Of a DNA stretch of 13,657 nucleotides, positions 1-7,134 are shown piece by piece. Below the pieces are notes generated by a model. The model saw only the letters and a list, made by a program, of their open reading frames with translations, was not told where the DNA came from and made no database searches. A program made the position numbers and the translations under genes. The DNA is from PSLL01 sp964389705 (GTDB lineage: Bacteria; Desulfobacterota_D; UBA1144; Nemesobacterales; CSP1-2), in NCBI GenBank assembly GCA_964389705.1, contig CAYMEO010000072.1, forward strand, positions 1 to 13,657, in the 5' to 3' direction. Every line of letters begins with the position of its first letter. Position 1 is the first letter of the stretch.

Positions 1-1
1 G

Positions 2-1021
2 GAGGTCCGCCGACTGCGCGACCGGCTTGCGGCGGAGAACGTGTATCTGCAGGAGGAGATTAAAACTGAATACAACTTTGAAGAGATTATAGGTCAGAGT
101 ACGCCCCTTAAGAGGATATTGAAGAATGTTGAGCAGGTAGCCTGCACAGATGCCACAGTCCTGATTCATGGTGAGACCGGCACCGGCAAGGAACTCATTG
201 CCCGTGCAATTCACAATCTGAGCCAACGAAAGGATAGACCCCTTGTCAAGGTGAACTGCGGAGCAATATCTGCAGGGCTAGTCGAGAGTGAGCTGTTTGG
301 GCATGAGAAGGGGGCTTTTACAGGGGCCGTGCAGAGACGGATTGGTAGATTTGAATTGGCAGATGGTGGGACAATCTTTTTGGATGAGGTTAGTGATTTG
401 CCACTGGACACTCAGGTTAAACTCTTACGGGTATTGCAAGAAGGAGAATTTGAGCGTGTGGGGAGTAGTAGATTAATCAATGTGAATGTGCGTGTGATTG
501 CTGCAACAAACAGGAATCTTGCGGAGGCTGTTAAATCCGGCTCGTTCAGATCAGACCTATTCTATAGATTGAATGTATTTCCGATAGAGGTGCCGCCCCT
601 TAGGGAGCGCAAATCGGACATCCCCCTACTTGTAAACTTTTTTATTACCAAGTTTGCAAAGAAGCTCAGTAAACAGGTCCAGAGCATCTCTAAGGAGACT
701 ATGGATCGACTAATGAATTACCCCTGGCCTGGGAATATAAGGGAGTTACAGAATGTAATGGAGCGTGCTGTTGTCCTTGCGCAGGGTTCTACAATCCAAA
801 TTGATGAATCTCTTCTAGGGCTAAGTGTTGGTTCACAGACTCAGGGTTCGGTGGAGACGCTGGAGGATGTAGAGCGCGGCCATATTATTCGTGTTCTTGA
901 GCAGACAAACTGGGTGATTGATGGTAAGAGGGGCGCCGCCTCAATTCTCGATATTAACCCCAATACACTCCGGTCTCGTATGCAGAAGCTCGGTATAAAG
1001 AGGCCGCAGCGCACTGCGTAA
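2..1021 (+). CDS. Sigma-54-dependent transcriptional activator (AAA+/Fis type), C-terminal part
   Basis: ATPase that remodels sigma-54 RNA polymerase at -24/-12 promoters. The frame is open from base 2, so the gene starts upstream of the window. A GTG at 41 is internal: the residues before it form the Leu/Arg-rich linker helix that precedes the AAA+ domain in FhlA/NtrC-like activators. Counting from base 2, I see Walker A GETGTGKE (57-64), the sigma-54-contacting loop GAFTGA (104-109), Walker B GGTIFLDE (122-129), and a Fis-type helix-turn-helix in the last 30 or so residues (ILDINPNTLRSRMQKLGIK). The sensor or receiver domain is off-window, so the signal is unknown. The gene converges on the glucosidase gene with a 47-nt gap. 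No convincing sigma-54 promoter was seen in the window, so its targets are unknown. The AAA+ core is intact and should be functional. Confidence 0.95.
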   Translation, partial: EVRRLRDRLAAENVYLQEEIKTEYNFEEIIGQSTPLKRILKNVEQVACTDATVLIHGETGTGKELIARAIHNLSQRKDRPLVKVNCGAISAGLVESELFGHEKGAFTGAVQRRIGRFELADGGTIFLDEVSDLPLDTQVKLLRVLQEGEFERVGSSRLINVNVRVIAATNRNLAEAVKSGSFRSDLFYRLNVFPIEVPPLRERKSDIPLLVNFFITKFAKKLSKQVQSISKETMDRLMNYPWPGNIRELQNVMERAVVLAQGSTIQIDESLLGLSVGSQTQGSVETLEDVERGHIIRVLEQTNWVIDGKRGAASILDINPNTLRSRMQKLGIKRPQRTA

Positions 1022-1068
1022 TCCCTCGATTAATCATCAGGGAGCCCTCTTAGTTAAATTTTTTTCCT

Positions 1069-3816
1069 TTAGACTTTGGCAGAAGTACTGTTTGTTTCTC
1101 GATCCTTGTATTCCGGTTCCGGCTCTTCTTTTCTTATCAGTTCGGGTATCTTTCTTTGCCTGCAATACTCTGCACACTGCTGTATGAGTTTTGCCACCAG
1201 ACCTGTCCATCCGGTCTGATGTCCTGCCCCTATTCCTGCGCCGTTGTCTCCATGAAAATATTCATAGAAAAGAATCAGGTCTCGCCAGTGTGGGTCGGTC
1301 TGAAACTTCTCAGTTCCACCATATACTGGACGCCACCCAGAGGAATTTCTAAAGAAAATTCTCATGAGCCTGTGAGATATTTCGGTTGCTACCTCCCAGA
1401 GCGTCATATATTTCCCTGAGCCGGTCGGACACTCTACCTTGAAATCATCTCCAAGGTAATAGTGAAACTTCTGTAATGATTCGATAAGTAGAAAGTTCAC
1501 TGGAAACCACACAGGCCCGCGCCAGTTGGAGTTTCCACCAAAAAGGCCACTGCTTGACTCTGCGGGTTCGTAATTCACACTGTACTCATGTCCATTTATA
1601 CCGAGTATATAGGGGTTTTTTAGATGGAATCTCGAGAGGGAGCGTATGCCGTAAGGCCCGAAAAATTCCGTCTCGTTTAGCATCCTCTGGAGTACTCTTT
1701 TCAGCCTATCCTGATTGACAATCGAAAGGAGTCTTCTCTCTTCCACGCCTGGTGTCTGTGTGCAGGCGATGTTTTCTCTGAGGTCTGGACGGTTCTTAAT
1801 GAACCACTCAAGCCGTCCTCTGAAGCCTGAAAGGTGCTTCAAGACCTCTGGCTCTAGGGTCTCAACAGCAAAAAGCGGTATGAGTCCGACCATTGAACGC
1901 ACTTTCAGGGATATATGACTGCCATCGGGCATGTGGAGAACATCATAGTAAAAACCGTCCTCTTCGTCCCAAAGCCCTATCTCCTCCCCTCCGATGTGAT
2001 TCATGGCATCGGCGATATAGAGGAAGTGTTCAAAGAATTTGCTTGCGATATCCTCATAAGCAGGATTATATTTTGCCAGTTCAATGGCGATTGCAAGCAT
2101 ATTGAGACAATACATCCCCATCCAGCTTGTGCCGTCGGACTGTTCTATATGTCCTCCTGTTGGGAGCTGAACGCTTCTGTTGAAGACCCCAATATTATCG
2201 AGTCCGAGGAATCCGCCCTGAAATACGTTGTTTCCTTCTGCATCCTCTCGGTTTACCCACCATGTAAAGTTCAGGAGTAACTTCTGAAACACACGCTCAA
2301 GGAAGAGCTTATCCTCGCGACCATACATCTTTCTCTCTATGTTGTATATGCGCCATGCGGCCCAGGCGTGAACTGGAGGATTTACATCGCTAAAATTCCA
2401 TTCATAAGCCGGAATCTGTCCATTGGGATGCATATACCATTCCCTCGTAAGCAGTATAAGCTGACGCTTTGCAAGGTCCGGATCAATCATTGAAAGCACA
2501 ATAGTATGGAATGCCAGATCCCATGCCGCGAACCAGGGGTATTCCCATTTATCCGGCATTGAAAGGACGTCCTCATTATAGAGATGGAACCATTCGTGAT
2601 TCCTGCCGTGTTTGCGCTCAGGCGGAGGGGGAGGGCAGCACGGGTCTCCATTTAGCCAATCCTCTACCACATAATAGTAGAACTGTTTACTCCAAAGCAT
2701 CCCGGCAAATGCCTGCCTTTGTACGTTTCTCATCTCTTCAGTCATAGAAAACGGACTGATACGTTCATAGAATTCATCCGCCTCGCGCTTGCGGTCTTGA
2801 AATATGGTCTCAAAGTTGGCTCCAAATGGCTCCGATAGGCTGTTAGAGTCGCTGAGTCTCAGTGATACCGTTTTGGTTTCTGCTGCACCGACCTTGAGTA
2901 CATAATGCGCCGAGGCCTTTGTTCCCGTCTGATTGGGATTTACGGATTCCTTCTTGCCATGCAATATGTAATCGTTGATTCCATCCTTGACATAAAGAGA
3001 AGAATTGCCGACACCAAACAGTCTCTCATAGTTGGTCTCATTCTCAGTGAAGAGAAATTCATTTGGCTCTTCGCAGTAGAGCCACATTTGTCCGAGGGTT
3101 GGGTGGGAGGCTTCTACTATATTTCTACGGCCGTTGGATTTAATCAGTCTAAGAGAGGGTCTATACTTGACGTGATTCTTGACCCATGACCATGTGTTGC
3201 GGAACCACAGTGTAGGTAGAAGATGAAGAGTCTTCTCCTCAGGCCCACGGTTTATAACGCTAATTTGGATAAGGATATTGTCTGGCGAGCTTTTTGCGTA
3301 TTCTATGAAAACATCAAAATACCTGTCATCGGCAAATACACCCGTATCGAGGAGTTCAAATTCTGGCTCCTTACGACCTCTCCTCCTGTTTTCCTCAACC
3401 AATTGTGAATATGGGAAAGCCCGCTGAGGGTACTTGTATAGATACTTCATATATGAGTGTGTGGGAGTGTTATCAAGATAGAAGTAGTATTCTTTTACGT
3501 CCTCTCCATGATTACCCTCACTTCCTGTCAGGCCAAAGAGCCTTTCTTTGAGAATAGGGTCTTGGCCATTCCACATGGCTATTGCAAAGCAGAGCCTCTG
3601 ATGGTTGTCAGAGATTCCGGCGATGCCATCCTCGCCCCACCTGTAGGCCCTTGAGCGCGCCTGATCGTGTGTGAAATAGTCCCATGCCGTGCCATAAGGG
3701 CTATAGTCTTCCCTTACGGTTCCCCACTGCCTTTCGCTCAAGTAGGGTCCCCAACGCCTCCAGTATGCCTTTCGAGTGCGCTCCTCCTCCAATCTTTTTT
3801 CTTCCTGTGTCGTCAT
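1069..3816 (-). CDS. GH63/MGH1-like glucosidase (large bacterial form)
   Basis: A 915-aa protein resembling the large bacterial glucosidases of the GH63 ((alpha/alpha)6-barrel) clan. Family relatives cleave alpha-glucosides or glucosyl/mannosyl-glycerate; the substrate here cannot be read from sequence. The N-terminal third is a beta-rich domain. The catalytic barrel carries the AAWDLAFH motif, with Asp433 the probable general acid (codon 2518-2520). A C-terminal FYEYFHGDNG block has Glu852 (codon 1261-1263) as the probable catalytic base. A conserved GGNSNWRGPVWFPVNFLL segment lies between them. The charged N-terminus has no signal peptide, so the enzyme is probably cytoplasmic. Residues near 390-400 include two cysteines and five consecutive prolines, which may require EF-P. 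The ATG start has GAGG 10 nt upstream, inside a 16-bp palindrome (see 3818-3833). It is the last gene of the minus-strand cluster. Catalytic assignments come from family resemblance and were not checked by alignment. Confidence 0.9.
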   Translation of the reverse strand: MTTQEEKRLEEERTRKAYWRRWGPYLSERQWGTVREDYSPYGTAWDYFTHDQARSRAYRWGEDGIAGISDNHQRLCFAIAMWNGQDPILKERLFGLTGSEGNHGEDVKEYYFYLDNTPTHSYMKYLYKYPQRAFPYSQLVEENRRRGRKEPEFELLDTGVFADDRYFDVFIEYAKSSPDNILIQISVINRGPEEKTLHLLPTLWFRNTWSWVKNHVKYRPSLRLIKSNGRRNIVEASHPTLGQMWLYCEEPNEFLFTENETNYERLFGVGNSSLYVKDGINDYILHGKKESVNPNQTGTKASAHYVLKVGAAETKTVSLRLSDSNSLSEPFGANFETIFQDRKREADEFYERISPFSMTEEMRNVQRQAFAGMLWSKQFYYYVVEDWLNGDPCCPPPPPERKHGRNHEWFHLYNEDVLSMPDKWEYPWFAAWDLAFHTIVLSMIDPDLAKRQLILLTREWYMHPNGQIPAYEWNFSDVNPPVHAWAAWRIYNIERKMYGREDKLFLERVFQKLLLNFTWWVNREDAEGNNVFQGGFLGLDNIGVFNRSVQLPTGGHIEQSDGTSWMGMYCLNMLAIAIELAKYNPAYEDIASKFFEHFLYIADAMNHIGGEEIGLWDEEDGFYYDVLHMPDGSHISLKVRSMVGLIPLFAVETLEPEVLKHLSGFRGRLEWFIKNRPDLRENIACTQTPGVEERRLLSIVNQDRLKRVLQRMLNETEFFGPYGIRSLSRFHLKNPYILGINGHEYSVNYEPAESSSGLFGGNSNWRGPVWFPVNFLLIESLQKFHYYLGDDFKVECPTGSGKYMTLWEVATEISHRLMRIFFRNSSGWRPVYGGTEKFQTDPHWRDLILFYEYFHGDNGAGIGAGHQTGWTGLVAKLIQQCAEYCRQRKIPELIRKEEPEPEYKDRETNSTSAKV

Positions 3817-3817
3817 G

Positions 3818-3833
3818 TTTGAGGTACCTCAAA
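3818..3833 (-). promoter_or_regulatory. 16-bp perfect palindrome overlapping the glucosidase ribosome-binding site
   Basis: TTTGAGGTACCTCAAA is a perfect palindrome that ends 1 nt before the glucosidase ATG (3816) and contains the only Shine-Dalgarno-like GAGG for that gene. It could be a dimeric repressor operator in the leader or, as RNA, a local element that limits ribosome access. A simple hairpin would need the central bases to open as a loop, leaving a stem of about 6 bp. Confidence 0.5.
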
Positions 3834-3893
3834 TTGTTTTGATATAAATTAGATGATAGGGCTTTAAATAAGGATTTAATGTGACGAAACGGG

Positions 3894-3931
3894 GATAACT
3901 TATCTATGTCACTATGTCATTGATAAGTCAA
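3894..3931 (-). promoter_or_regulatory. Possible promoter/operator upstream of the glucosidase gene
   Basis: On the minus strand TTGACT (3931-3926) matches five of six -35 consensus bases. A weak -10 candidate, CATAGA (3908-3903), follows at 17 nt. The same stretch holds GATAA-C-TTATC (3894-3904), the arms ACTTATC/GATAAGT (3898-3904 and 3922-3928), and the direct repeat TATGTCA at 3905 and 3913, spaced 8 nt. The overlap of repeats with a promoter-like element suggests a regulated start for the glucosidase gene. The -10 match is poor. Confidence 0.3.
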
Positions 3932-3958
3932 TTCCGGTTTTGCACCTGCCTACCATCC

Positions 3959-4156
3959 TCAATTAGCCTTGCGAACCTCTGTTTTTCCACATTCCGGGCA
4001 TGTGTGGGCTTCTTTGAGAACACCGCCAAGATCGGGGTCTATGTCATCCGACTCGGATAAGGTTGCCGTGTAATCAATCTTGTCGGCATGGTGATTCATC
4101 TCTACACCGCAATCGGGGCAAATCATCTTATTCGGTTTCTTATTGACTTTTGGCAT
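3959..4156 (-). CDS. Small zinc-ribbon protein, function unknown
   Basis: A 65-aa protein with two CPxCG knuckles, Cys13/Cys16 (CPDCG) and Cys53/Cys56 (CPECG), the arrangement of a four-cysteine zinc ribbon. Between them are two histidines (His22, His23) and an acidic stretch. No membrane segment or signal peptide is present. The ATG is preceded by AAGGAGA at a normal distance, so the gene is probably translated. It lies 72 nt after the FMN reductase and 142 nt before the glucosidase, on the same strand. I do not recognise a specific family; similar mini zinc ribbons are usually annotated as hypothetical. It could bind nucleic acid, act as a metal-binding accessory, or mediate protein contacts. 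Confidence 0.75.
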   Translation of the reverse strand: MPKVNKKPNKMICPDCGVEMNHHADKIDYTATLSESDDIDPDLGGVLKEAHTCPECGKTEVRKAN

Positions 4157-4228
4157 ATTATCTCCTTAATAAAATGATGCATGATGAATCTTGTATCCCG
4201 CTCTTGCACCCTGTATCTCTACTTATCA

Positions 4229-4798
4229 TTACTCAAGCGGGACGTTCTCACGCCCGTATCTCAAAACCTTTGCCATCCATATCAGTTCTTTTAAGAACTT
4301 ATCAATGCGCTTGACATAAGCCTGATCTAGGAGATTGCCTGAGGAATCGAATATATTCTGGACATTGGAGAAGTTTCCGTCCCAGAATATGGTTACCAAT
4401 CCCAATTCCCTCATCACGGGGAGTAGTCCCTGTATTACTCTTGTGCCACCAAACCCTCCCGCGGAGACGCCGCAGATTCCAACGGCCTTGTGTATGTACT
4501 CCTTGAGGTTTGTATCTAGCACGTGCTTGAGGAGACCTGGGTAGCTGTGATTATACTCAGGAGTGACAATAATTAATCCATCTGCGTGCATAACGGTTGA
4601 GGAGAACGTAGTGTCCTTTATTGATTCGCCGGCATCCGTCGTCGATAGTGGAATATTGCGTATGTCAATCAATTCTGTCTCCACGCCGTTTCGTTTTCTA
4701 ACCTCTTCAACAATGAATCTCGCCACGTGCCCACTCATACGTCCCTGGCGCGGTGTGCCAAGAATAACCGGAATGAAGATAGGTCGGTTTATGTCCAT
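4229..4798 (-). CDS. NAD(P)H-dependent FMN reductase (flavodoxin-like fold)
   Basis: A 189-aa protein of the NADPH-dependent FMN reductase family, which reduces FMN or small quinone/azo substrates with NAD(P)H. The N-terminal strand and phosphate loop (VILGTPRQGRMS, about 11-22) bind the FMN phosphate. The second family signature, PEYNHSYPGLLKH (about 80-92), contacts the flavin ring, and a glycine-rich GVSAGGFGG follows near 110-118. Length is normal for the family. I chose ATG 4798 because AGGA lies 9 nt upstream and the family N-terminus begins here. The frame stays open to 4942, but that would overlap the dehydrogenase gene by over 130 nt and add unrelated residues. The Shine-Dalgarno overlaps the stop codon of the upstream dehydrogenase (11 nt apart), so translational coupling is likely. 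It may recycle reduced flavin for neighbouring redox enzymes. Confidence 0.9.
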   Translation of the reverse strand: MDINRPIFIPVILGTPRQGRMSGHVARFIVEEVRKRNGVETELIDIRNIPLSTTDAGESIKDTTFSSTVMHADGLIIVTPEYNHSYPGLLKHVLDTNLKEYIHKAVGICGVSAGGFGGTRVIQGLLPVMRELGLVTIFWDGNFSNVQNIFDSSGNLLDQAYVKRIDKFLKELIWMAKVLRYGRENVPLE

Positions 4799-4809
4799 GT
4801 CGTGGTCCT

Positions 4810-5916
4810 TTACGGAATTGGGGCAACTTCGCAAAATACCTTGATTGCGCCATTGGCTTCTGTGAGGGTTTTCATCAACTCTTGATAGCTTTCGAGTCCT
4901 TTTATAGGATGGGTGAGAAACTCCGATAACCATCCAGGCCACTCAAGCTCAGCCTGCGAAAAGTCCTTGACTCCCATTTCAAAATACTCACGATTGGCGT
5001 TCACAGTACCTACTACAACCTTGTTGCCAAGTACAAATCCCAGATTGATTCTATCTGACGGTATTTCTGTAGTTCTGTCTCCACCAGTGACACTTGAAAG
5101 AATTAGCACCCCGTTTTTCCCCAGTATTTCCATAGCCTCAAATGCCAGAGGTGAAAATCCCGTCGCCTCAAAAATGATCTCAAATGGGCCATGTTCTTTG
5201 GCCTCTTTCATGAGCGTAGTGTCCTGTGTGCTGTGATAGCAGCCGCCAATTTGTTCAATAAGGTCGGAATTTAAGTATGGCGGTTTTGTCAGGCCATATG
5301 TACAGACTTCAAGACCCCTAAGGCGGAGGGCCATAGTTGCCAGAAGCCCTATTGTTCCTGCGCCGAGCACTGCGGCGCGTTTTGGATGCCAAACACGGAG
5401 ACGCCTCTGAATCTCATAGGCCTGTGCGATTCCCTTTTCAACCACGCTTGTAGGCTCGAGCAGAACGCCAACTTCTTTCAAACCCTTGGGCACCTTAACT
5501 ATGTACTCCGGTTCATCCACATAGTATTCGGTGAGATAACCATGACGCAGATTGATGCCTCGTTCGAAATACGTGTCGTCTGTGGTCATATCATACATGC
5601 CGATCTTGTCGTAAATGCTAGTTCCGGGCCGACGCACAGTCGCAGTGACATAATCGCCCACTTGCAGTTCTGTGACATTTGGTCCAATCTCTTCGACAAC
5701 ACCGAATGACTCGTGCCCGATAATAAGGTAATTATCTCCCGGTGGTGCGGCTCCGTATTCAGCCGCATTTATTTCTTTATCCGTGCCGTCTACGCCCACG
5801 CGCAGAGCCTTTACGAGCACGCCTCGTCCATTGGGGATGTCGCTTACCTTGGGCTTTTGAACCGCACGCAGATGCACCGAATTGGGTTTTCCAGGGATTA
5901 CGGCAATTGCTTTCAT
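4810..5916 (-). CDS. Glucose 1-dehydrogenase, zinc-dependent MDR family (halophilic-archaeal-like type)
   Basis: A 368-aa medium-chain dehydrogenase predicted to oxidise beta-D-glucose (or a related aldose) to the 1,5-lactone with NAD(P)+. It shows GHESFG (67-72), which carries the zinc/proton-relay His68-Glu69, and Glu154 in LLEPTS. The Rossmann motif GAGTIG is at 185-190. A TVRRP...TYFERGI..HGY segment resembles archaeal glucose dehydrogenases. The usual first zinc ligand Cys is Asp43 (GVDGTDKE), as in the Haloferax mediterranei enzyme, and the four-cysteine structural zinc lobe is missing. I chose ATG 5916 because GAGGAG lies 7 nt upstream and MKAIAV is the family N-terminus; an in-frame ATG at 5970 has no such support. 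It sits 58 nt after the VOC gene and 11 nt before the FMN reductase. Other aldoses or alcohols are possible substrates. Confidence 0.88.
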   Translation of the reverse strand: MKAIAVIPGKPNSVHLRAVQKPKVSDIPNGRGVLVKALRVGVDGTDKEINAAEYGAAPPGDNYLIIGHESFGVVEEIGPNVTELQVGDYVTATVRRPGTSIYDKIGMYDMTTDDTYFERGINLRHGYLTEYYVDEPEYIVKVPKGLKEVGVLLEPTSVVEKGIAQAYEIQRRLRVWHPKRAAVLGAGTIGLLATMALRLRGLEVCTYGLTKPPYLNSDLIEQIGGCYHSTQDTTLMKEAKEHGPFEIIFEATGFSPLAFEAMEILGKNGVLILSSVTGGDRTTEIPSDRINLGFVLGNKVVVGTVNANREYFEMGVKDFSQAELEWPGWLSEFLTHPIKGLESYQELMKTLTEANGAIKVFCEVAPIP

Positions 5917-5974
5917 TTTTTTCTCCTCTATTATTTCAACATTTATTCTATGGCTCATTATAATTGTCATTCAT

Positions 5975-7063
5975 CTATTCCAATTCCTCAAGAGCCTCTT
6001 TCGCGTATTGATTCGTCCACCCTTCTACCAACTCTACTGCGTGGCCATCGGGATCGAGAACTATGATTCCTTTTTTAAATCCAAGCCTGTCATCCGGCAA
6101 TGTGCGTACCTGATCTGAAACAAAGCGTATGTTGTTCTCGCACAGTCGCTTTGCCACAGCTTCCACATCATTGACTATAAGTGTTATTTGCCAATGCACT
6201 ATGTCGTTAGTCCTTACGTCCGGAGGTATAGATCGGCCACCCACGGGCGTATCATACCCTAGGAATTCAATTCCCGGTGGTTGTATAGGAGGCCGAAGTG
6301 CTGTAATGCGAACCGTAGCGCCAAACACATTATCGAGATGCTCCTGTTCCGTGCCGGTATTGAGGCTCCCACCGACAACATTCAGTCCCAATAGGTCTCT
6401 ATAAAACTTGAGACTTGCCTCGGTATTGCTTACTGTAATCGCCGTATGGTCTATTCCCATGAACAGTTTATCGGTGTGATTATGCCATCGAGGATCGCCC
6501 TTATCATTGGGAAACCACAGTAGTTCCAATGGATGACCGTCCGGGTCCTTGAACTTGAAAGCCCTGATTCCGGCTGCCGGCTTATTTGATTTGGGAAGGG
6601 TCTGAGGGCTTGTCGAGATTTGATGGATTTTGTATTTGCGTATGTGTTCGTATGCCTTATCCATGTCGCCTACAACAATGGCAAGATGTTGAAACCAAAG
6701 ATCGTTACTGTGAGAATCTATCGGAATTGGCTTACCATCGGAGGGCGCGATGTATTGAACCAGCTCGATGAATTCATCGCCGAGTTGCATCCGAACCATG
6801 TGAATCCGAAGTCCAAAGACACCCATGAGATGTTCATATTCAGCGCCCTCTATCTCGATGTCCGATACCTTCTTGAATGAGAGCGCCTCGGAATAAAACT
6901 CCACTGAGCGATCCATGTCACTCACCGTCATCCCAATGGAGGCCACGGCTTTGACGCGTTCTTCCGCCTGCTGGGCAAGTGCAGTGGATAGCCAAAAACA
7001 GAGCACAAAGAAAAGCCAGAGAGAGAAGGTTGTCTTTCTTAATCTCGTAACGGCTCTTACCAT
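5975..7063 (-). CDS. Exported tandem VOC-domain (glyoxalase/dioxygenase fold) protein
   Basis: A 362-aa protein with a Sec-type signal peptide (basic start, hydrophobic core about 12-29, likely cleavage after ALA at 30). Two complete vicinal-oxygen-chelate domains follow, each of two beta-alpha-beta-beta-beta modules: about 38-187 and 202-348. By internal alignment the metal-ligand positions in domain 2 are His206, Glu266, Gln292 and Glu344, a usable glyoxalase-I-like set. Those in domain 1 are Ser42, Glu100, His126 and Glu180, with the first ligand lost. VOC proteins include glyoxalases, extradiol dioxygenases, epimerases and binding proteins; the reaction is not predictable. ATG 7063 follows GAGGAG at 9 nt. 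The gene is on the minus strand between the N gap/palindrome and the glucose dehydrogenase. An exported VOC protein beside sugar oxidoreductases could act on a periplasmic oxidised sugar or aldehyde (inference). Confidence 0.88.
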   Translation of the reverse strand: MVRAVTRLRKTTFSLWLFFVLCFWLSTALAQQAEERVKAVASIGMTVSDMDRSVEFYSEALSFKKVSDIEIEGAEYEHLMGVFGLRIHMVRMQLGDEFIELVQYIAPSDGKPIPIDSHSNDLWFQHLAIVVGDMDKAYEHIRKYKIHQISTSPQTLPKSNKPAAGIRAFKFKDPDGHPLELLWFPNDKGDPRWHNHTDKLFMGIDHTAITVSNTEASLKFYRDLLGLNVVGGSLNTGTEQEHLDNVFGATVRITALRPPIQPPGIEFLGYDTPVGGRSIPPDVRTNDIVHWQITLIVNDVEAVAKRLCENNIRFVSDQVRTLPDDRLGFKKGIIVLDPDGHAVELVEGWTNQYAKEALEELE

Positions 7064-7084
7064 TTATAATTTCTCCTCACATGA

Positions 7085-7129
7085 GCATGTAGGGGCAGGT
7101 TTCAAACCNNNNNNNNNNCCCCTACATGC
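7085..7129. repeat. Palindromic dispersed-type repeat interrupted by the scaffold gap
   Basis: GCATGTAGGGG (7085-7095) and CCCCTACATGC (7119-7129) are perfect 11-bp inverted arms on either side of the N run. The left flank already contains the palindrome centre, GGTTTCAAACC (7098-7108). Replacing the ten Ns by TG would give a perfect 37-bp palindrome with 18-bp arms around one base. It lies between the GMC gene (stop at 7135) and the VOC gene (start at 7063), and could also act as a transcript-processing or termination hairpin. Similar GTAGGGGC...GCCCCTAC palindromes are, as I recall, dispersed in several uncultivated bacterial genomes. Confidence 0.75.
7109..7118. other. Assembly gap (10 Ns)
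   Basis: Ten undetermined bases join two contigs in the middle of a palindrome. The round number suggests a placeholder rather than a measured length. Adjacency of the GMC and VOC genes depends on this join being right. Confidence 0.95.
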
Positions 7130-7134
7130 ATCAT

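Noticed and set aside
41..1021. GTG at 41 as the true start of the sigma-54 activator
   Set aside because: The frame is open to base 2, and the residues before it form the expected linker helix of this family, so the gene runs off the window edge.
1021..1068. Intrinsic terminator between the convergent sigma-54 activator and glucosidase genes
   Set aside because: AGGG/CCCT leaves only a 2-nt loop and the T-run lies over ten bases further on, so no valid terminator hairpin forms.
1915..2280. 121-residue plus-strand frame inside the glucosidase gene
   Set aside because: It is antisense to a well-supported gene, has no family features and lacks a convincing ribosome-binding site.
4229..4942. 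Longer form of the FMN reductase starting at 4942
   Set aside because: It would overlap the dehydrogenase gene by more than 130 nt and add unrelated residues; ATG 4798 has a ribosome-binding site and matches the family N-terminus.
4810..5970. Longer glucose dehydrogenase starting at 5970
   Set aside because: The extra 18 residues do not resemble the family, and the strong GAGGAG serves ATG 5916.
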